A stretch of DNA of 64,000 bases from Cupriavidus taiwanensis (GCF_900250115.1 NZ_LT984803.1:992001-1056000); one strand, 5' to 3'; shown: positions 32,179-42,393, counted from the first letter of the stretch. Translations and numbers: made by a program. The notes: generated by a model from the sequence alone, not told the origin.

Positions 32179-33381
32179 ATGGATCTCAACTATTCGGCGT
32201 CCGACGATGCCTTCCGCGAGGAAGTGCGTAGCTGGCTCGAAGCCAACTTGCCGGCGGACATCCGCAGCAAGATTCTCAACCACCGCCGTCCGAACCGCGA
32301 CGACCTCGTGCGCTGGCACAAGATCCTTGCCGGCAAGGGTTGGTCCGCGCCGCACTGGCCCGTCCAATACGGCGGCACCGGCTGGAACGCCACCCAGCGC
32401 CATATCTGGGACGAAGAGAATGCCCGCGTCGGCGCGCCCGGCGTGCTGCCGTTCGGCGTGGCGATGGTCGCGCCGGTGATCATGAAGTACGGCAACGAGC
32501 AACAGAAGTCGTACCACCTGCCGCGCATCCTCGACTGCACCGACTGGTGGTGCCAGGGCTACTCCGAGCCGGGTTCGGGTTCGGACCTGGCTTCGGTCAA
32601 GACCCGCGCCGAACTGACCCCGGACGGCAAGCACTACATCGTCAACGGCCAGAAGACCTGGACCACGCTCGGCCAGCACGCCGACATGATCTTCTGCCTG
32701 GTCCGCACCGATCCCGAGGCCAAAAAGCAGGAGGGCATCTCGTTCCTGCTGATCGACATGAAGACCCCGGGCATCACCGTGCGCCCGATCATCATGCTCG
32801 ACGAAGAGCACGAGGTGAACGAAGTCTTCTTCGACAACGTCAAGGTGCCGGTCGAGAACCGCGTCGGCGAAGAGAACAAGGGCTGGACCTACGCCAAGTA
32901 CCTGCTCGGCCATGAGCGCACCGGCATTGCCCGCGTCGGCAATTCCAAGCGCGAGCTGGGCTTCCTCAAGCGCGTGGCGCGCCAGCAGCAGAAGAACGGC
33001 AAGCCGCTGCTGGAAGATCCGGTGTTCGGCGCCAAGGTGGCCGCGCTCGAAATCGAGCTGATGGCGCTGGAGATCACCGTGCTGCGCGTGGTGTCGAGCG
33101 AAGCGGCGGGCAAGGGCCCCGGCCCCGAGGCCTCGATGCTCAAGATCAAGGGCACCGAGATCCAGCAACTGCTGACCGAGCTGATGGTGGAGGCCGTCGG
33201 CCCGTACGCGCAGCCGTTCGACACCGCTTACCTCGAGTGCGAGACCGAGCACGCCGTGACCGGCTACGACGACGCCGCGCCGCTGGCCGCGTACTACTTC
33301 AACTATCGCAAGACCTCCATCTATGGCGGGTCCAACGAAATTCAGAAGAACATCATCAGCCAGATGATTCTGGGGCTGTGA
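32179..33381 (+). CDS. Acyl-CoA dehydrogenase (first of pair)
   Basis: FAD flavoenzyme, 400 residues. Substrate-binding QGYSEPGSGSDLASVKTRA and the C-terminal KTSIYGGSNEIQKNIIS signature are complete. The ATG at 32179 (MDLNYSASDDAFREE) follows GGAGACGGG; upstream ATGs would overlap the poorly conserved gap. Paired with a divergent homologue downstream, a layout seen in degradation clusters where two acyl-CoA dehydrogenase subunits form a heteromer. Substrate not identifiable. Confidence 0.9.
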   Translation: MDLNYSASDDAFREEVRSWLEANLPADIRSKILNHRRPNRDDLVRWHKILAGKGWSAPHWPVQYGGTGWNATQRHIWDEENARVGAPGVLPFGVAMVAPVIMKYGNEQQKSYHLPRILDCTDWWCQGYSEPGSGSDLASVKTRAELTPDGKHYIVNGQKTWTTLGQHADMIFCLVRTDPEAKKQEGISFLLIDMKTPGITVRPIIMLDEEHEVNEVFFDNVKVPVENRVGEENKGWTYAKYLLGHERTGIARVGNSKRELGFLKRVARQQQKNGKPLLEDPVFGAKVAALEIELMALEITVLRVVSSEAAGKGPGPEASMLKIKGTEIQQLLTELMVEAVGPYAQPFDTAYLECETEHAVTGYDDAAPLAAYYFNYRKTSIYGGSNEIQKNIISQMILGL

Positions 33382-33394
33382 GGAGACACGCATC

Positions 33395-34513
33395 ATGAAC
33401 TTCAATCTCAGCGACGAACAGAAGCAGCTGGCCGACGCCGTCCGCCGTTTCATCGACAAGGACTACGGTTTCGAGGACCGCAAGAAGAACTACGAAAGCG
33501 CCGCCGGCTACGGCGAAACGGCATGGAGCGCGCTGGCCGAGCTTGGCCTGACCGCGCTGCCGGTGCCGGAAGCGCAGGGCGGTTTCGCGGGCAAGGCGCT
33601 CGACATGATGGTGGTGCAGCAGGAACTGGGACGCGGCCTGATCGTGGAGCCGTACCTGGCCACGGTGGTGGGTGCCTACGCTTTGGGCCTGGCCGGCGGC
33701 CAGGACGCACTGCTGGAGCAGGTGGCCGGCGGCGAACTGAAGCTGGCCGTGGCATTCAACGAGCCGCAGGCGCGTTACGAGCTGAACCACGTGCGCGTCA
33801 CCGCCCGCGACGGCAAGCTCAACGGCCGCAAGACCGTGGTGGTGCATGGCGGCCAGGCCGACCGGCTGATCGTGTCGGCGCGCAGCAGCGGCGCCGAGGC
33901 CGACCAGGACGGCATCTCGCTGTTCCTGGTCGATGCCAAGGGCGCGGGCGTCAGCATCAAGGACTACCGCACCATCGACAACCTGCGCGCCGCCGATATC
34001 AGCTTCCAGGATGCGCCCGCGCAATTGCTGGGCGAAGCCGGCAAGGGCTTCGCGCTGGTCGAGCAGGTGGCGGACTACGCCGCGGTGCTGCTGTGCGCCG
34101 AGGCCGTGGGCGTGATGGACACGCTCAACGCCGCGACGCTGGAATACGCCAAGACGCGCCAGCAGTTCGGCGTGCCGATCGCGCGTTTCCAGGCGCTGCA
34201 GCACCGCATGGTCGAGATGTTCATCCATGCCGAGCAGTCGCGCTCGATCACGCTGCTGGCCGCGGCTCGCTTCGAGGAAGCCACGCCGGAACAGCGCCGC
34301 CGCTACGTCTCCGCCGCCAAGGCCCGCGTGGGCCAGGCCGCGCGCACGGTGGGACAGGAAGCGGTGCAGATCCACGGCGGCATGGGCGTGACCAACGAAC
34401 TGCCGGCCGCGCACATGTTCAAGCGGCTCACGATGATCAACACCACCTTCGGCGACGTCGATCATCACCTGGGCCGCTTCGCCGCCCAGCCGGGGTTCCA
34501 GGAAGCTGCCTGA
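33395..34513 (+). CDS. Acyl-CoA dehydrogenase (second of pair)
   Basis: 372 residues, 13 bases after the first dehydrogenase and clearly diverged from it. It has the three-domain fold, the C-terminal QIHGGMGVTNELPAAHMFKRL stretch and the central FLVDAKGAGVS region, but the SEPGSGSD substrate/FAD motif of its partner is not present. This fits the partner-subunit type of paired enzymes. AGGAGA lies before the ATG. Confidence 0.9.
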   Translation: MNFNLSDEQKQLADAVRRFIDKDYGFEDRKKNYESAAGYGETAWSALAELGLTALPVPEAQGGFAGKALDMMVVQQELGRGLIVEPYLATVVGAYALGLAGGQDALLEQVAGGELKLAVAFNEPQARYELNHVRVTARDGKLNGRKTVVVHGGQADRLIVSARSSGAEADQDGISLFLVDAKGAGVSIKDYRTIDNLRAADISFQDAPAQLLGEAGKGFALVEQVADYAAVLLCAEAVGVMDTLNAATLEYAKTRQQFGVPIARFQALQHRMVEMFIHAEQSRSITLLAAARFEEATPEQRRRYVSAAKARVGQAARTVGQEAVQIHGGMGVTNELPAAHMFKRLTMINTTFGDVDHHLGRFAAQPGFQEAA

Positions 34514-34540
34514 CGCTGACTTATGCATACCGCTGGTCGA

Positions 34541-34572
34541 CTCCCCTCTCCCGCTTGCGGGAGACGGGAGCC
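34541..34572. repeat. Palindromic repeat, copy 1 (degenerate)
   Basis: Core CTCTCCCGC-TT-GCGGGAGA followed by CGGGAG instead of GGGG. It is a degenerate member of the family also found at 44131, 53266 and 53350. Lies just after the second acyl-CoA dehydrogenase. Confidence 0.75.
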
Positions 34573-34605
34573 CTCACCAGCGGTGATGGCTTGCGTCCAG
34601 CGTAG

Positions 34606-34643
34606 AACCGCGCCATAGGCCATCGGCCTTGGCGCGGTTTTTT
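34606..34643 (+). terminator. Terminator after the acyl-CoA dehydrogenase pair
   Basis: Long stem AACCGCGCCA/TGGCGCGGTT extended by AGGCC/GGCCT with one bulged T and a 3-base loop, then TTTTTT. Confidence 0.9.
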
Positions 34644-34753
34644 CTTTGCGAGATGTTAGGGGCGGGTTCGGCAAATACGGACATCCGGTCCTGGCAGGCA
34701 TGCGATCATCCTCAACACAAGGCCATGGCCAACCACAACGGAGTAGACAACCG

Positions 34754-35197
34754 ATGCTGTATTTCGAGGATTTTGAAGCCGGCAGCCGCCGTGAACTGGG
34801 CTCCTACCTCGTCACCGAGGAAGAGATCCTGAGCTTCGCGCGCCAGTACGATCCGCAGCCATTCCATATTGACAAGGAAGCCGCCACCAGCAGCATCTAC
34901 GGCGGGCTGATTTCGAGCGGGTGGATGACATGCTCGATCATGATGCGCCTGCTGGTGCTGAGCACCACCGGCAAGTCGGCCAGCATGGGCTCGCCCGGCG
35001 TCGACGAGATCCGCTGGCTCAAGCCGGTCTATGCCGGCGACACGCTAACCGTCGTGCTGAACGTGCTCGACAGCCGGCCGTCGCAGTCCAAGCCGGACCG
35101 TGGCGTGGTCCATACCCAGTGGGAGGCCACCAACCAGCGCGGCGAGCTGGTGTGCACCGTCAAGGGCATGGGAATGTATGGCCGCCGGCCCGCGTAA
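34754..35197 (+). CDS. MaoC-like (R)-hydratase, first
   Basis: Single hot-dog domain of 147 residues. The hydratase motif is seen in [17 protein letters not shown], with Asp and His of the catalytic D-x4-H pair, and [11 protein letters not shown] after it. Family members hydrate enoyl-CoA to (R)-3-hydroxyacyl-CoA. The ATG at 34754 gives [10 protein letters not shown], with GGAG upstream. It lies after a terminator, so it may be transcribed separately from the dehydrogenases. Confidence 0.88.
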   Translation: MLYFEDFEAGSRRELGSYLVTEEEILSFARQYDPQPFHIDKEAATSSIYGGLISSGWMTCSIMMRLLVLSTTGKSASMGSPGVDEIRWLKPVYAGDTLTVVLNVLDSRPSQSKPDRGVVHTQWEATNQRGELVCTVKGMGMYGRRPA

Positions 35198-35229
35198 GAA
35201 CACTTAACCGTCACGAGGAGACGATCGAC

Positions 35230-35706
35230 ATGCGTACCATCGCAACGCTGGAAGAACTGGAAGGGCTGCAGGGCCAGGAAGTCGCGGTCAGCGACTGGAT
35301 CGAGGTGACCCAGCAGCAGGTCAACCAGTTTGCCGAGGCCACCGGCGACCACCAGTGGATCCACATCGACGTGGAGCGTGCGAAAAAGGAATCGCCCTAT
35401 GGCGGCCCCATCGCGCACGGCTTCCTGACGCTGTCGTTGCTGCCCAGGTTCATGCACAACGCGCTCAGCATGCCGTCCAAGATCGGCGTCAACTACGGCC
35501 TCAACCGGGTGCGCTTCACCGCACCGGTGCCGGTTGGCAGCAAGCTGCGCGCGCGCATCAAGCTGCTCAAGGTCGAGCGCCTGGATCCGCTGCCGAAGTC
35601 GCCCGAACTGATCGGCGCGCAGTCCACCTGGGAGGTCACGGTGGAGCGCGAGGGCAGCGAGCGGCCGGTGTGCATTGCCGAGTCGATCACCCGCCGTTAC
35701 GGCTGA
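35230..35706 (+). CDS. MaoC-like (R)-hydratase, second
   Basis: 158 residues, hot-dog fold, motif FAEATGDHQWIHIDVERA then YGGPIAHGFLTLSLLP: the catalytic Asp and His and the AHG turn are intact. Distinct from the first copy, 32 bases away, so the pair may act on different chain lengths or form a heteromer. GAGGAG precedes the ATG. Confidence 0.9.
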   Translation: MRTIATLEELEGLQGQEVAVSDWIEVTQQQVNQFAEATGDHQWIHIDVERAKKESPYGGPIAHGFLTLSLLPRFMHNALSMPSKIGVNYGLNRVRFTAPVPVGSKLRARIKLLKVERLDPLPKSPELIGAQSTWEVTVEREGSERPVCIAESITRRYG

Positions 35707-35763
35707 TTTGCGGCGCCGCATGCGGCACTGCGACAATATGCCACAGCGCCGTGTCGCACCCCC

Positions 35764-35790
35764 GAAAGCCGCGCCACGCGCGGCTTTCTG
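35764..35790 (+). terminator. Terminator after the MaoC genes
   Basis: 10-bp stem GAAAGCCGCG/CGCGGCTTTC with a 5-base loop, 58 bases after the MaoC stop. T-rich but interrupted tail. Confidence 0.7.
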
Positions 35791-35815
35791 CATATTTTGC
35801 TGCGTTTTTGTGCTA

Positions 35816-35829
35816 TTGACGTGGATCAA
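35816..35829 (+). promoter_or_regulatory. FNR/Anr-type binding site upstream of cyoABCD
   Basis: TTGACGTGGATCAA, which matches the FNR consensus TTGAT-N4-ATCAA at nine of ten positions. It is about 477 bases before cyoA, the nearest downstream gene. In E. coli and Pseudomonas, Fnr/Anr repress cyo when oxygen is low, so the same control is likely. Confidence 0.65.
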
Positions 35830-36305
35830 AGGCGGCGCAGTGCACCATGATGCAGATTGTCCGTTTAAATGAACAGTGTGTTCCGTAGCGTTGGGTTTAC
35901 CCCTAATGTTGCGTTGCGGTACAGTCGCGCCCACGATGTTTTACGTGTTGCGCCCCCCGGCCGAAAACCGCGCCTGCCCTGACGGCAGGTCCGTCGGGAG
36001 GCGCAAAAGCCTCGTATTCCAACGCTACCCGGCCGCTGTACTGAGCCGGGACCGTTCGCGGTTTCGGCCAGGTGCCGCAGCGCCGGCAAGGTCCCACAGG
36101 GCCTGCAGCGCGCGCAGTCAGTCCTTCCGTGTTCATGGCGTTGCAAGGCCGCATGGTCCCCGGGCGCAGGATCCGCCCTCAGACCGCAACGCCAGCTAAG
36201 GACACGTCCTTCCGGTTTTCCCTCAGCCCCACGCCTCTTGCGCAAGCATCAGGCGGTTTAGCCGCGCTTTTGCCCGAAGCGCGGTGTAACCAAACCAGTC
36301 GTGAC

Positions 36306-37268
36306 ATGAAGAAACCCATACTGCCGCGGTGGACGCGGTTCCTGCCTTGCCTTGGCCTGCTCCTGCTCGCCGGCTGCAACATGACGCTGCTCGACCCGAA
36401 AGGGCAGGTCGGCGTCGACATCAAAGGCATCATCCTGATCGCCACCTGGCTGATGCTGCTGGTGGTGGTGCCAGTGATCGTGCTGACGCTGGTGTTCGCC
36501 TGGAAGTACCGCGCCAGCAATACCTCGGCACGCTATGAACCCGACTGGTCGCATTCGACCGCGATCGAAGTGGTGGTGTGGCTGATCCCCTGCCTGATCA
36601 TCATCGCGCTGGGCATCATCACCTGGAAGTCCTCGCACGACCTCGACCCGTACAAGCCGCTGGAATCCAGCAAGAAGCCGGTCACGGTCGAGGTGGTGGC
36701 GCTGAACTGGAAGTGGCTGTTCATCTATCCGGAACTGAAGATCGCCACCGTCAACCAGATCGCCTTCCCGGTCGACACCCCCGTGAACTTCAAGATCACC
36801 TCGGATTCGATCATGAATTCGTTCTTCATCCCGCAACTGGGCAGCCAGGTGTACGCCATGGCCGGGATGGAAACCAAGCTGCACCTGATCGCCAACGAAG
36901 CCGGCAGCTATGACGGCGTGTCCGCCAACTACAGCGGCGGCGGCTTCTCGGGCATGAAGTTCAAGGCCATCGCCATGTCGAACTACGAGTTCGACCAGTG
37001 GGTGGCCAAGGTTCGCGCCTCGTCGACCGAACTGGGCGTCGAAGGCTACCAGACGCTGGCACAACCCAGCGAGAAGGAGCCGGTCGCGTACTACGGCAAG
37101 GTGGAAGAGCAGCTGTTCCGCCACATCCTGCACAAGTACATGGGCCACGGCGGCGCCGCACTGGCCGCCGACGGATTCAGGGGCGGCCCGATCTGCACGT
37201 CGCGCAACACCCTCGGTGAAGAGCAGCTGTCCTTGACCACGCCGGCCGCGCTGCCGGCAGGCGCGTAA
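36306..37268 (+). CDS. cyoA: Cytochrome bo3 ubiquinol oxidase subunit II
   Basis: Membrane-anchored lipoprotein subunit of the proton-pumping quinol oxidase, 320 residues. Signal peptide with lipobox LLAGC (Cys24), two membrane helices (about 40-62 and 83-105), then a cupredoxin-like domain. The CuA ligands of cytochrome c oxidases are absent, which marks it as a quinol oxidase. The frame is open further upstream, but the lipoprotein signal places the start at 36306. First of cyoABCD. Confidence 0.95.
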   Translation: MKKPILPRWTRFLPCLGLLLLAGCNMTLLDPKGQVGVDIKGIILIATWLMLLVVVPVIVLTLVFAWKYRASNTSARYEPDWSHSTAIEVVVWLIPCLIIIALGIITWKSSHDLDPYKPLESSKKPVTVEVVALNWKWLFIYPELKIATVNQIAFPVDTPVNFKITSDSIMNSFFIPQLGSQVYAMAGMETKLHLIANEAGSYDGVSANYSGGGFSGMKFKAIAMSNYEFDQWVAKVRASSTELGVEGYQTLAQPSEKEPVAYYGKVEEQLFRHILHKYMGHGGAALAADGFRGGPICTSRNTLGEEQLSLTTPAALPAGA

Positions 37269-37282
37269 TCCTGGGAGCAATG

Positions 37283-39256
37283 ATGTTTGGCAAGTTGAGT
37301 TTGTCGGCGATTCCGTTTCATGAGCCGATCATCATGGTCGTGCTGGCCGGTGTCGCCCTGGGCGGTGCCGCGCTGCTGGGCGCGATCACCTATTTCAAGA
37401 AGTGGGGCTATCTCTGGAACGAGTGGTTCACCTCCGTCGATCACAAGAAGATCGGCGTGATGTACTGCCTGGTGGCGCTGATCATGCTGCTGCGCGGCTT
37501 TGCCGACGCGGTCATGATGCGCACCCAGCTGGCGCTCGCCACCAATGGCGCGACCGGCGTGCTGCCGCCCGAGCACTACGACCAGATCTTCACCGCCCAC
37601 GGCGTGATCATGATCTTCTTCGTGGCCATGCCGCTGATGACCGGCCTGATGAACCTGGTCGTGCCGCTGCAGATCGGCGCGCGCGACGTGGCCTTCCCGT
37701 TCCTGAACACGCTGTCGTTCTGGCTGTTCGTAGCGGGCGCCATGCTGGTCAACATCTCGCTGGGCGTCGGTGAATTCGCCAAGACCGGCTGGCTGGCCTA
37801 CCCGCCGCTGTCGGGCCTGGACTACAGCCCGGGCGTAGGGGTGGACTACTACCTCTGGAGCTTGCAGATCTCGGGCCTGGGTACCTTGCTGACCGGCGTG
37901 AACTTCCTGGTGACGATCCTGCGCATGCGCGCGCCTGGCATGACGCTGATGCGCATGCCGGTGTTCACCTGGACCGCGCTGTGCACCAACGTGCTGATCG
38001 TCGCCGCCTTCCCGGTGCTGACCGTGACCCTGGCGCTGCTGGGCCTGGACCGCTACCTCGGCATGCATTTCTTCACCAACGACGGTGGCGGCAACGCCAT
38101 GATGTACGTGAACCTGATCTGGATCTGGGGCCACCCCGAGGTGTACATCCTGATCCTGCCGGCGTTCGGCATCTTCTCTGAAGTCATCGCCACGTTCTCG
38201 GGCAAGAAGCTGTTCGGCTACAAGGGCATGGTGTACGCGACCGCCGCGATCATGGTGCTGTCGTTCATCGTGTGGCTGCACCACTTCTTCACGATGGGCT
38301 CGGGCGCCAACGTCAACGCGTTCTTCGGCATCACCACCATGATCATCTCCATCCCGACCGGGGTGAAGATCTTCAACTGGCTGTTCACCATGTACCGCGG
38401 CCGCGTGCAGATGACCTCGCCGGTGCTGTGGACGCTGGGCTTCATGATCACCTTCGTGATCGGCGGCATGACCGGCGTGCTGATGGCGGTGCCGGCGGCC
38501 GACTTCGTGCTGCACAACAGCCTGTTCCTGATCGCCCACTTCCACAACGTGATCATCGGCGGCGTGCTGTTCGGCTACCTGGCCGGCATCACCTACTGGT
38601 GGCCTAAGGCGTTCGGCTTCAAGCTGAACGAGCGCCTGGGCAAGTGCGCCTTCTGGTGCTGGCTGGTGGGCTTCTACTTCGCCTTCATGCCGCTGTACGT
38701 GCTGGGCCTGATGGGCATGACCCGCCGCCTGAACCACACCGACAACCCGGCCTGGACGCCGTGGCTGTACCTGGCCGTGGTGGGTGTGGTGTTCGTGGCG
38801 CTGGGCATCTTCTTCCAGGTGCTGCAGATCGTGGTGTCGATCCGCGACCGCAAGAAACTGGCCGACGTGACCGGCGACCCGTGGGGCGGCCGCACGCTGG
38901 AGTGGGCTACCTCGTCGCCGCCGCCGTTCTACAACTTCGCGCACACCCCGGTGGTGCGTGACCTGGACGCGTTCGCCGACATGAAGGCCCGCGGCGAGAC
39001 CCTGCCGACCGATGGCTTCGAGAAGATCCACATGCCCAAGAACACGGGCGCGGGCTTCATCATCGGCGCCTTCAGCCTGGTGTTCGGCTTTGCCCTGACC
39101 TGGCACATCTGGTGGCTGGCCATCGTTGGCCTGGTGGGCATGGTGTGGGCGTTCATCCACCGCAGCAACGACGACCACATCGACTACTACGTGCCGGCCA
39201 CCGAGGTCGAGCAGATCGAAACGCGCCATCTGCAGCGCATTGCTTCGCAAGCCTGA
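37283..39256 (+). CDS. cyoB: Cytochrome bo3 ubiquinol oxidase subunit I
   Basis: Heme-copper catalytic subunit, 657 residues. Helix with heme ligand ([15 protein letters not shown]), the [15 protein letters not shown] segment with the Tyr-His pair and CuB ligand, [11 protein letters not shown] with the two other CuB histidines, and [10 protein letters not shown]. ATGs at 37280 and 37283; GGAG at 37274-37277 suits the second. Confidence 0.97.
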   Translation: MFGKLSLSAIPFHEPIIMVVLAGVALGGAALLGAITYFKKWGYLWNEWFTSVDHKKIGVMYCLVALIMLLRGFADAVMMRTQLALATNGATGVLPPEHYDQIFTAHGVIMIFFVAMPLMTGLMNLVVPLQIGARDVAFPFLNTLSFWLFVAGAMLVNISLGVGEFAKTGWLAYPPLSGLDYSPGVGVDYYLWSLQISGLGTLLTGVNFLVTILRMRAPGMTLMRMPVFTWTALCTNVLIVAAFPVLTVTLALLGLDRYLGMHFFTNDGGGNAMMYVNLIWIWGHPEVYILILPAFGIFSEVIATFSGKKLFGYKGMVYATAAIMVLSFIVWLHHFFTMGSGANVNAFFGITTMIISIPTGVKIFNWLFTMYRGRVQMTSPVLWTLGFMITFVIGGMTGVLMAVPAADFVLHNSLFLIAHFHNVIIGGVLFGYLAGITYWWPKAFGFKLNERLGKCAFWCWLVGFYFAFMPLYVLGLMGMTRRLNHTDNPAWTPWLYLAVVGVVFVALGIFFQVLQIVVSIRDRKKLADVTGDPWGGRTLEWATSSPPPFYNFAHTPVVRDLDAFADMKARGETLPTDGFEKIHMPKNTGAGFIIGAFSLVFGFALTWHIWWLAIVGLVGMVWAFIHRSNDDHIDYYVPATEVEQIETRHLQRIASQA

Positions 39257-39261
39257 GAACC

Positions 39262-39906
39262 ATGTCGACTCAAGTCCTAGACCGCATCCCCGCGCAGGCA
39301 GGCGCCCCGGCTCACGCCGGCGCGCACGGCCATGACCATGCGCACCACGATACCAGTGCCAACACGGTGTATGGCTTCTGGATCTACCTGATGAGCGACT
39401 GCATCATCTTCGCCGGACTGTTCGCGGCCTTCGCCGTGCTGCGCGGCGAACTGGCAGGCGGCCCGTCGGCGAGGGAGCTGTTCGAGCTCAACTACGTGCT
39501 GGTGGAGACCTTCATCCTGCTGTTCTCCTCGATCACGTACGGCATGGCGATGATCTCGCTGCAGAACCGCAGCCTCAAGCACGTGCAGACCTGGCTGGGC
39601 ATCACCTTCCTGCTGGGCCTGGCGTTCATGGCGATGGAAATCAACGAGTTCCACCACCTGATCGCCGAAGGCGCCGGCCCGGGCCGCAGCGCGTTCCTGT
39701 CGTCGTTCTTCACGCTGGTCGGCACCCACGGCCTGCACGTCGCCAGCGGCATGCTGTGGATGATCGTGCTGATGTGGCAGCTGGGCAAGAAGGGCATCAC
39801 CCCGACGCTGAGCAAGCGCCTGATGTGCCTGTCGCTGTTCTGGCACTTCCTGGACGTGGTCTGGATCGGCGTGTTTACCGTGGTCTACCTGATGGGACAT
39901 CTGTGA
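39262..39906 (+). CDS. cyoC: Cytochrome bo3 ubiquinol oxidase subunit III
   Basis: Five-helix membrane subunit, 214 residues, no cofactor. The N-terminal 30 residues are Ala/His-rich ([11 protein letters not shown]). Conserved [18 protein letters not shown] and ending [20 protein letters not shown]. Five bases after cyoB. Confidence 0.96.
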   Translation: MSTQVLDRIPAQAGAPAHAGAHGHDHAHHDTSANTVYGFWIYLMSDCIIFAGLFAAFAVLRGELAGGPSARELFELNYVLVETFILLFSSITYGMAMISLQNRSLKHVQTWLGITFLLGLAFMAMEINEFHHLIAEGAGPGRSAFLSSFFTLVGTHGLHVASGMLWMIVLMWQLGKKGITPTLSKRLMCLSLFWHFLDVVWIGVFTVVYLMGHL

Positions 39907-40274
39907 TGGCACAACACAACGCACCGGCGGCGCACGGCGCCCACGACTCGCACGCGCACGACAGCCACGCTGGCGGCCATGCCAGCTTCAAGGGCTACGC
40001 GATCGGCTTTATCCTGGCCGTGATCCTGACGGTGATCCCGTTCAAGATCGTGATGGACGGCACCATGGACAAGGGCACCATGCTCTGGATCATCCTGGGC
40101 ATGGCCGTGGTCCAGATGATCGTGCACCTGAAGTACTTCCTGCACCTGGATTCGTCGTCCGAGCAGCGCAGCAACGTGATCGCGCTGCTGTTCACGGCGC
40201 TGATCCTGGTGATCGTGGTGGCGGGTTCGCTGTGGATCATGCACAACCTGAACGCCAACATGATGGTGATGTAA
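39906..40274 (+). CDS. cyoD: Cytochrome bo3 ubiquinol oxidase subunit IV
   Basis: Small three-helix subunit, 122 residues, helps CuB assembly in E. coli. His-rich N-terminus (HGAHDSHAHDSHAGGH). The ATG shares its A with the cyoC TGA. Confidence 0.95.
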   Translation: MAQHNAPAAHGAHDSHAHDSHAGGHASFKGYAIGFILAVILTVIPFKIVMDGTMDKGTMLWIILGMAVVQMIVHLKYFLHLDSSSEQRSNVIALLFTALILVIVVAGSLWIMHNLNANMMVM

Positions 40275-40296
40275 GGACTGGCGTCCGCGCATCCGG

Positions 40297-40324
40297 AAAA
40301 GGGGCCCCGCGGGGCCCCTTTTTC
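40297..40324. terminator. Terminator between cyoD and the convergent ggt
   Basis: Near-perfect 28-base palindrome: AAAAGGGGCCCC, CG, GGGGCCCCTTTT, followed by TCTTT. Works on both strands and lies between convergent genes. Confidence 0.92.
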
Positions 40325-40341
40325 TTTGCCGCGGCTTGCCG

Positions 40342-42393
40342 TCAGGGCTTGAAGGTATCGCCCAGCACCACGCCTTCGCGGCGCGGGTCGGCGCCGCCCA
40401 CCAGCACCGCCGAGCCGCCGATGGTGGTGCGGATGATCGCGCTCAGGCCGCTCGACTGCGCCGCCACATTGACGGTGTGGCCCAGGTTGCGCAGGCCCCT
40501 GACCAGCGGGTCGTTGTCGCCCGGCAGGCCGCCGGCCGGCGTGCTGGTGTCGACGTTGGGATGCTCGCCGCCGACGATCATGGCCGAGCCGGCGCCGTTG
40601 GAGCCGCCGAAGTCGATCATCGACACCGCCTGCTGCGCATCCATGCCCCAGTCCAGCGAAGCCACCAGGGTCTTGGCCACGTACTGGATGATGGTGGCGC
40701 CGCCCGGCGAGCCGGTGGTCATGTAGAAGTCGCCGCGCGAGCCGTCGCCGTTGCGCCTGAACACCAGCGTCGGCGCCATCGAGCTGCGCGGGCGCTTGCC
40801 GGGCTGCAGCCGGTTGGCCACGAGCACGCCGCCCGGCGCCGGGTCGGCATTGAAGTCGGTCAGTTCGTTGTTGAGCAGGAAGCCGTTGGTCATGTGATAC
40901 GAGCCCAGGCCCGACTCGATGGTGGTCGTCATCGCCACCACGTTGCCGTACTTGTCATGCAGCGACAGGTGCGTGGTGCCGCGCTCCTCCACCATCGAGG
41001 GCGCCAGCGGCACGTCGCCGAGGTTGCCCGCCGCCACCGGCGTCACCATCGAGCCGATGGTGCTGATCAGGCTGGCACGCTGGCTCAGGTAGGGCTTGTT
41101 CAGCATGGTGTCCCAGGTGCCGCCGGGCAACGGAATGAAGTCGGTGTCGGCCACGTACTTGTTGCGGTCGGCATAGGCCAGGTGGCCCGCCTCGCCCATC
41201 AGGTGGACGCCCAGCACGCTGGGCCGGCCGCCGTTCTGGTCGACCAGCGTGGGCTTTTGCGCCGCCATGTCGAAGTTCTCGACGATGCCCAGGATCTGCG
41301 CCACCGCGATGCCGCCCGACGACGGCGGCGGCATGCCGCACACCTCGAACTGCCGGTAGGTGGTGCATACCGGCGTGCGCTTCTTGGCCTGGTAGTTGGC
41401 CAGGTCGTCCAGCGTGGTCACGCCCGGCGTGGTGTTGCCGTCGTAGGTGGTCTGGATCTTGGCGACGATGGCCTGCGCGATCGGGCCGTTCTTGTAGAAG
41501 GCGTCGGCGCCGTCCGCGGCGACGGCAGTAAACACCGCCGCCAGCGCCGGATTGCGCAGCATGGTGTTGACCGCGCGCGGGGTGCCGTCGGGATTCAGGA
41601 AGTAGGCGGCCATCTCCGGATCGCGCTTGATATTGGCCACGGTGGCGCTGTCCGAAATCGCGGCAGCCATGCGCGGCGGAATCGCGAAGCCATCGGTGGC
41701 CAGCTTGATTGCCGGCGCGAACAGTTCCTTCCATGCGGTCTTGCCATAGTCGCGATGGGCCAGCTCGAGCACGCGCAGCGTGCCGGGCGTGCCGATGGAG
41801 CGGCCGCTGCGAATCGCGGTGGGCAGCGGCGTGGTCGGGTCGGCCGCCGACTTCCAGCGCAGGTAGTTTTCATCGGCGGCGGCGGGCGCGGTTTCGCGGC
41901 CGTCGTAGGCGCTGACCTGCCGGCTCGCCGCGTCGTAATGGAGGATGAAGGTGCCGCCGCCGATGCCGGACGATTGCGGCTCGACCAGGTTCAGCACCAT
42001 CTGCGCCGCCACCGCGGCGTCGATGGCGGTGCCGCCGGCCTTCAGCACGTCGCACGCCGCCTTGGTCGAGACCGGGTTGTTGGTGACCGCCATATAGGTC
42101 TTGCTGTAGACCGTGACCTTGGGCGCATAGCCGGTCGCCTGCTCCGGCGCGTTGGGGTCGCCCGGCAGCACCACGGCCTGGCCGCCGGTGCTGCCGTCCA
42201 GCTCGCAGCCGGCGGTAGGCGTGACCGTCGGCGGGGGCGGAGGCGGGGAATCGTCACCGCCGCCGCAGGCGCCCAGGGTCAGCGCCAGCGCCGCCAGCGC
42301 CAGCTTGCCGCGGCGCGGGTGCCAGTGGGGGATGGCGCGCCGGCGCGGCTGCGGCTCGGCGGGAGATGCTTGGGGGTCGGCAGCGTACGGCAT
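40342..42393 (-). CDS. ggt: Gamma-glutamyltransferase, lipoprotein form
   Basis: Cleaves or transfers the gamma-glutamyl group of glutathione and related compounds. 683 residues; the self-processing threonine is seen in ERGTTHLSLHD (Thr473 by my count), the N-terminal residue of the small chain after autocleavage. NPVSTKAACDVLKAGGTAIDAAVA and SSGIGGGTF are standard. A 29-residue polar leader precedes the signal core, which ends in the lipobox LGAC (Cys43) and a low-complexity GGGDDSPPPPPP linker, so it is probably anchored facing the periplasm. AAGGAG lies 7 bases before the ATG. Confidence 0.93.
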   Translation of the reverse strand: MPYAADPQASPAEPQPRRRAIPHWHPRRGKLALAALALTLGACGGGDDSPPPPPPTVTPTAGCELDGSTGGQAVVLPGDPNAPEQATGYAPKVTVYSKTYMAVTNNPVSTKAACDVLKAGGTAIDAAVAAQMVLNLVEPQSSGIGGGTFILHYDAASRQVSAYDGRETAPAAADENYLRWKSAADPTTPLPTAIRSGRSIGTPGTLRVLELAHRDYGKTAWKELFAPAIKLATDGFAIPPRMAAAISDSATVANIKRDPEMAAYFLNPDGTPRAVNTMLRNPALAAVFTAVAADGADAFYKNGPIAQAIVAKIQTTYDGNTTPGVTTLDDLANYQAKKRTPVCTTYRQFEVCGMPPPSSGGIAVAQILGIVENFDMAAQKPTLVDQNGGRPSVLGVHLMGEAGHLAYADRNKYVADTDFIPLPGGTWDTMLNKPYLSQRASLISTIGSMVTPVAAGNLGDVPLAPSMVEERGTTHLSLHDKYGNVVAMTTTIESGLGSYHMTNGFLLNNELTDFNADPAPGGVLVANRLQPGKRPRSSMAPTLVFRRNGDGSRGDFYMTTGSPGGATIIQYVAKTLVASLDWGMDAQQAVSMIDFGGSNGAGSAMIVGGEHPNVDTSTPAGGLPGDNDPLVRGLRNLGHTVNVAAQSSGLSAIIRTTIGGSAVLVGGADPRREGVVLGDTFKP

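Larger units (their letters stand above)
35707..36305 (+). other. Intergenic region upstream of cyoA
   Basis: 599 bases without a credible gene; weak open frames on both strands have no conserved features. It holds the terminator at 35764-35790, an AT-rich patch, the FNR-type box at 35816-35829 and, beyond 35940, GC-rich sequence with small hairpins such as CTGCC-CTGAC-GGCAG. A cyo promoter cannot be fixed with confidence; TTCCGT (35881) with TAATGT (35904) at 17 bases is one candidate. Confidence 0.6.

Noticed and set aside
35876..36199. Possible small gene of 107 codons before cyoA.
   Set aside because: No ribosome site, no conserved feature, and competing minus-strand frames of equal quality in the same stretch.
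36306..40274. Considered as aa3 cytochrome c oxidase.
   Set aside because: Subunit II lacks the CuA ligands and is a lipoprotein, subunit I has the long bo3 form, and subunit IV is CyoD-type.
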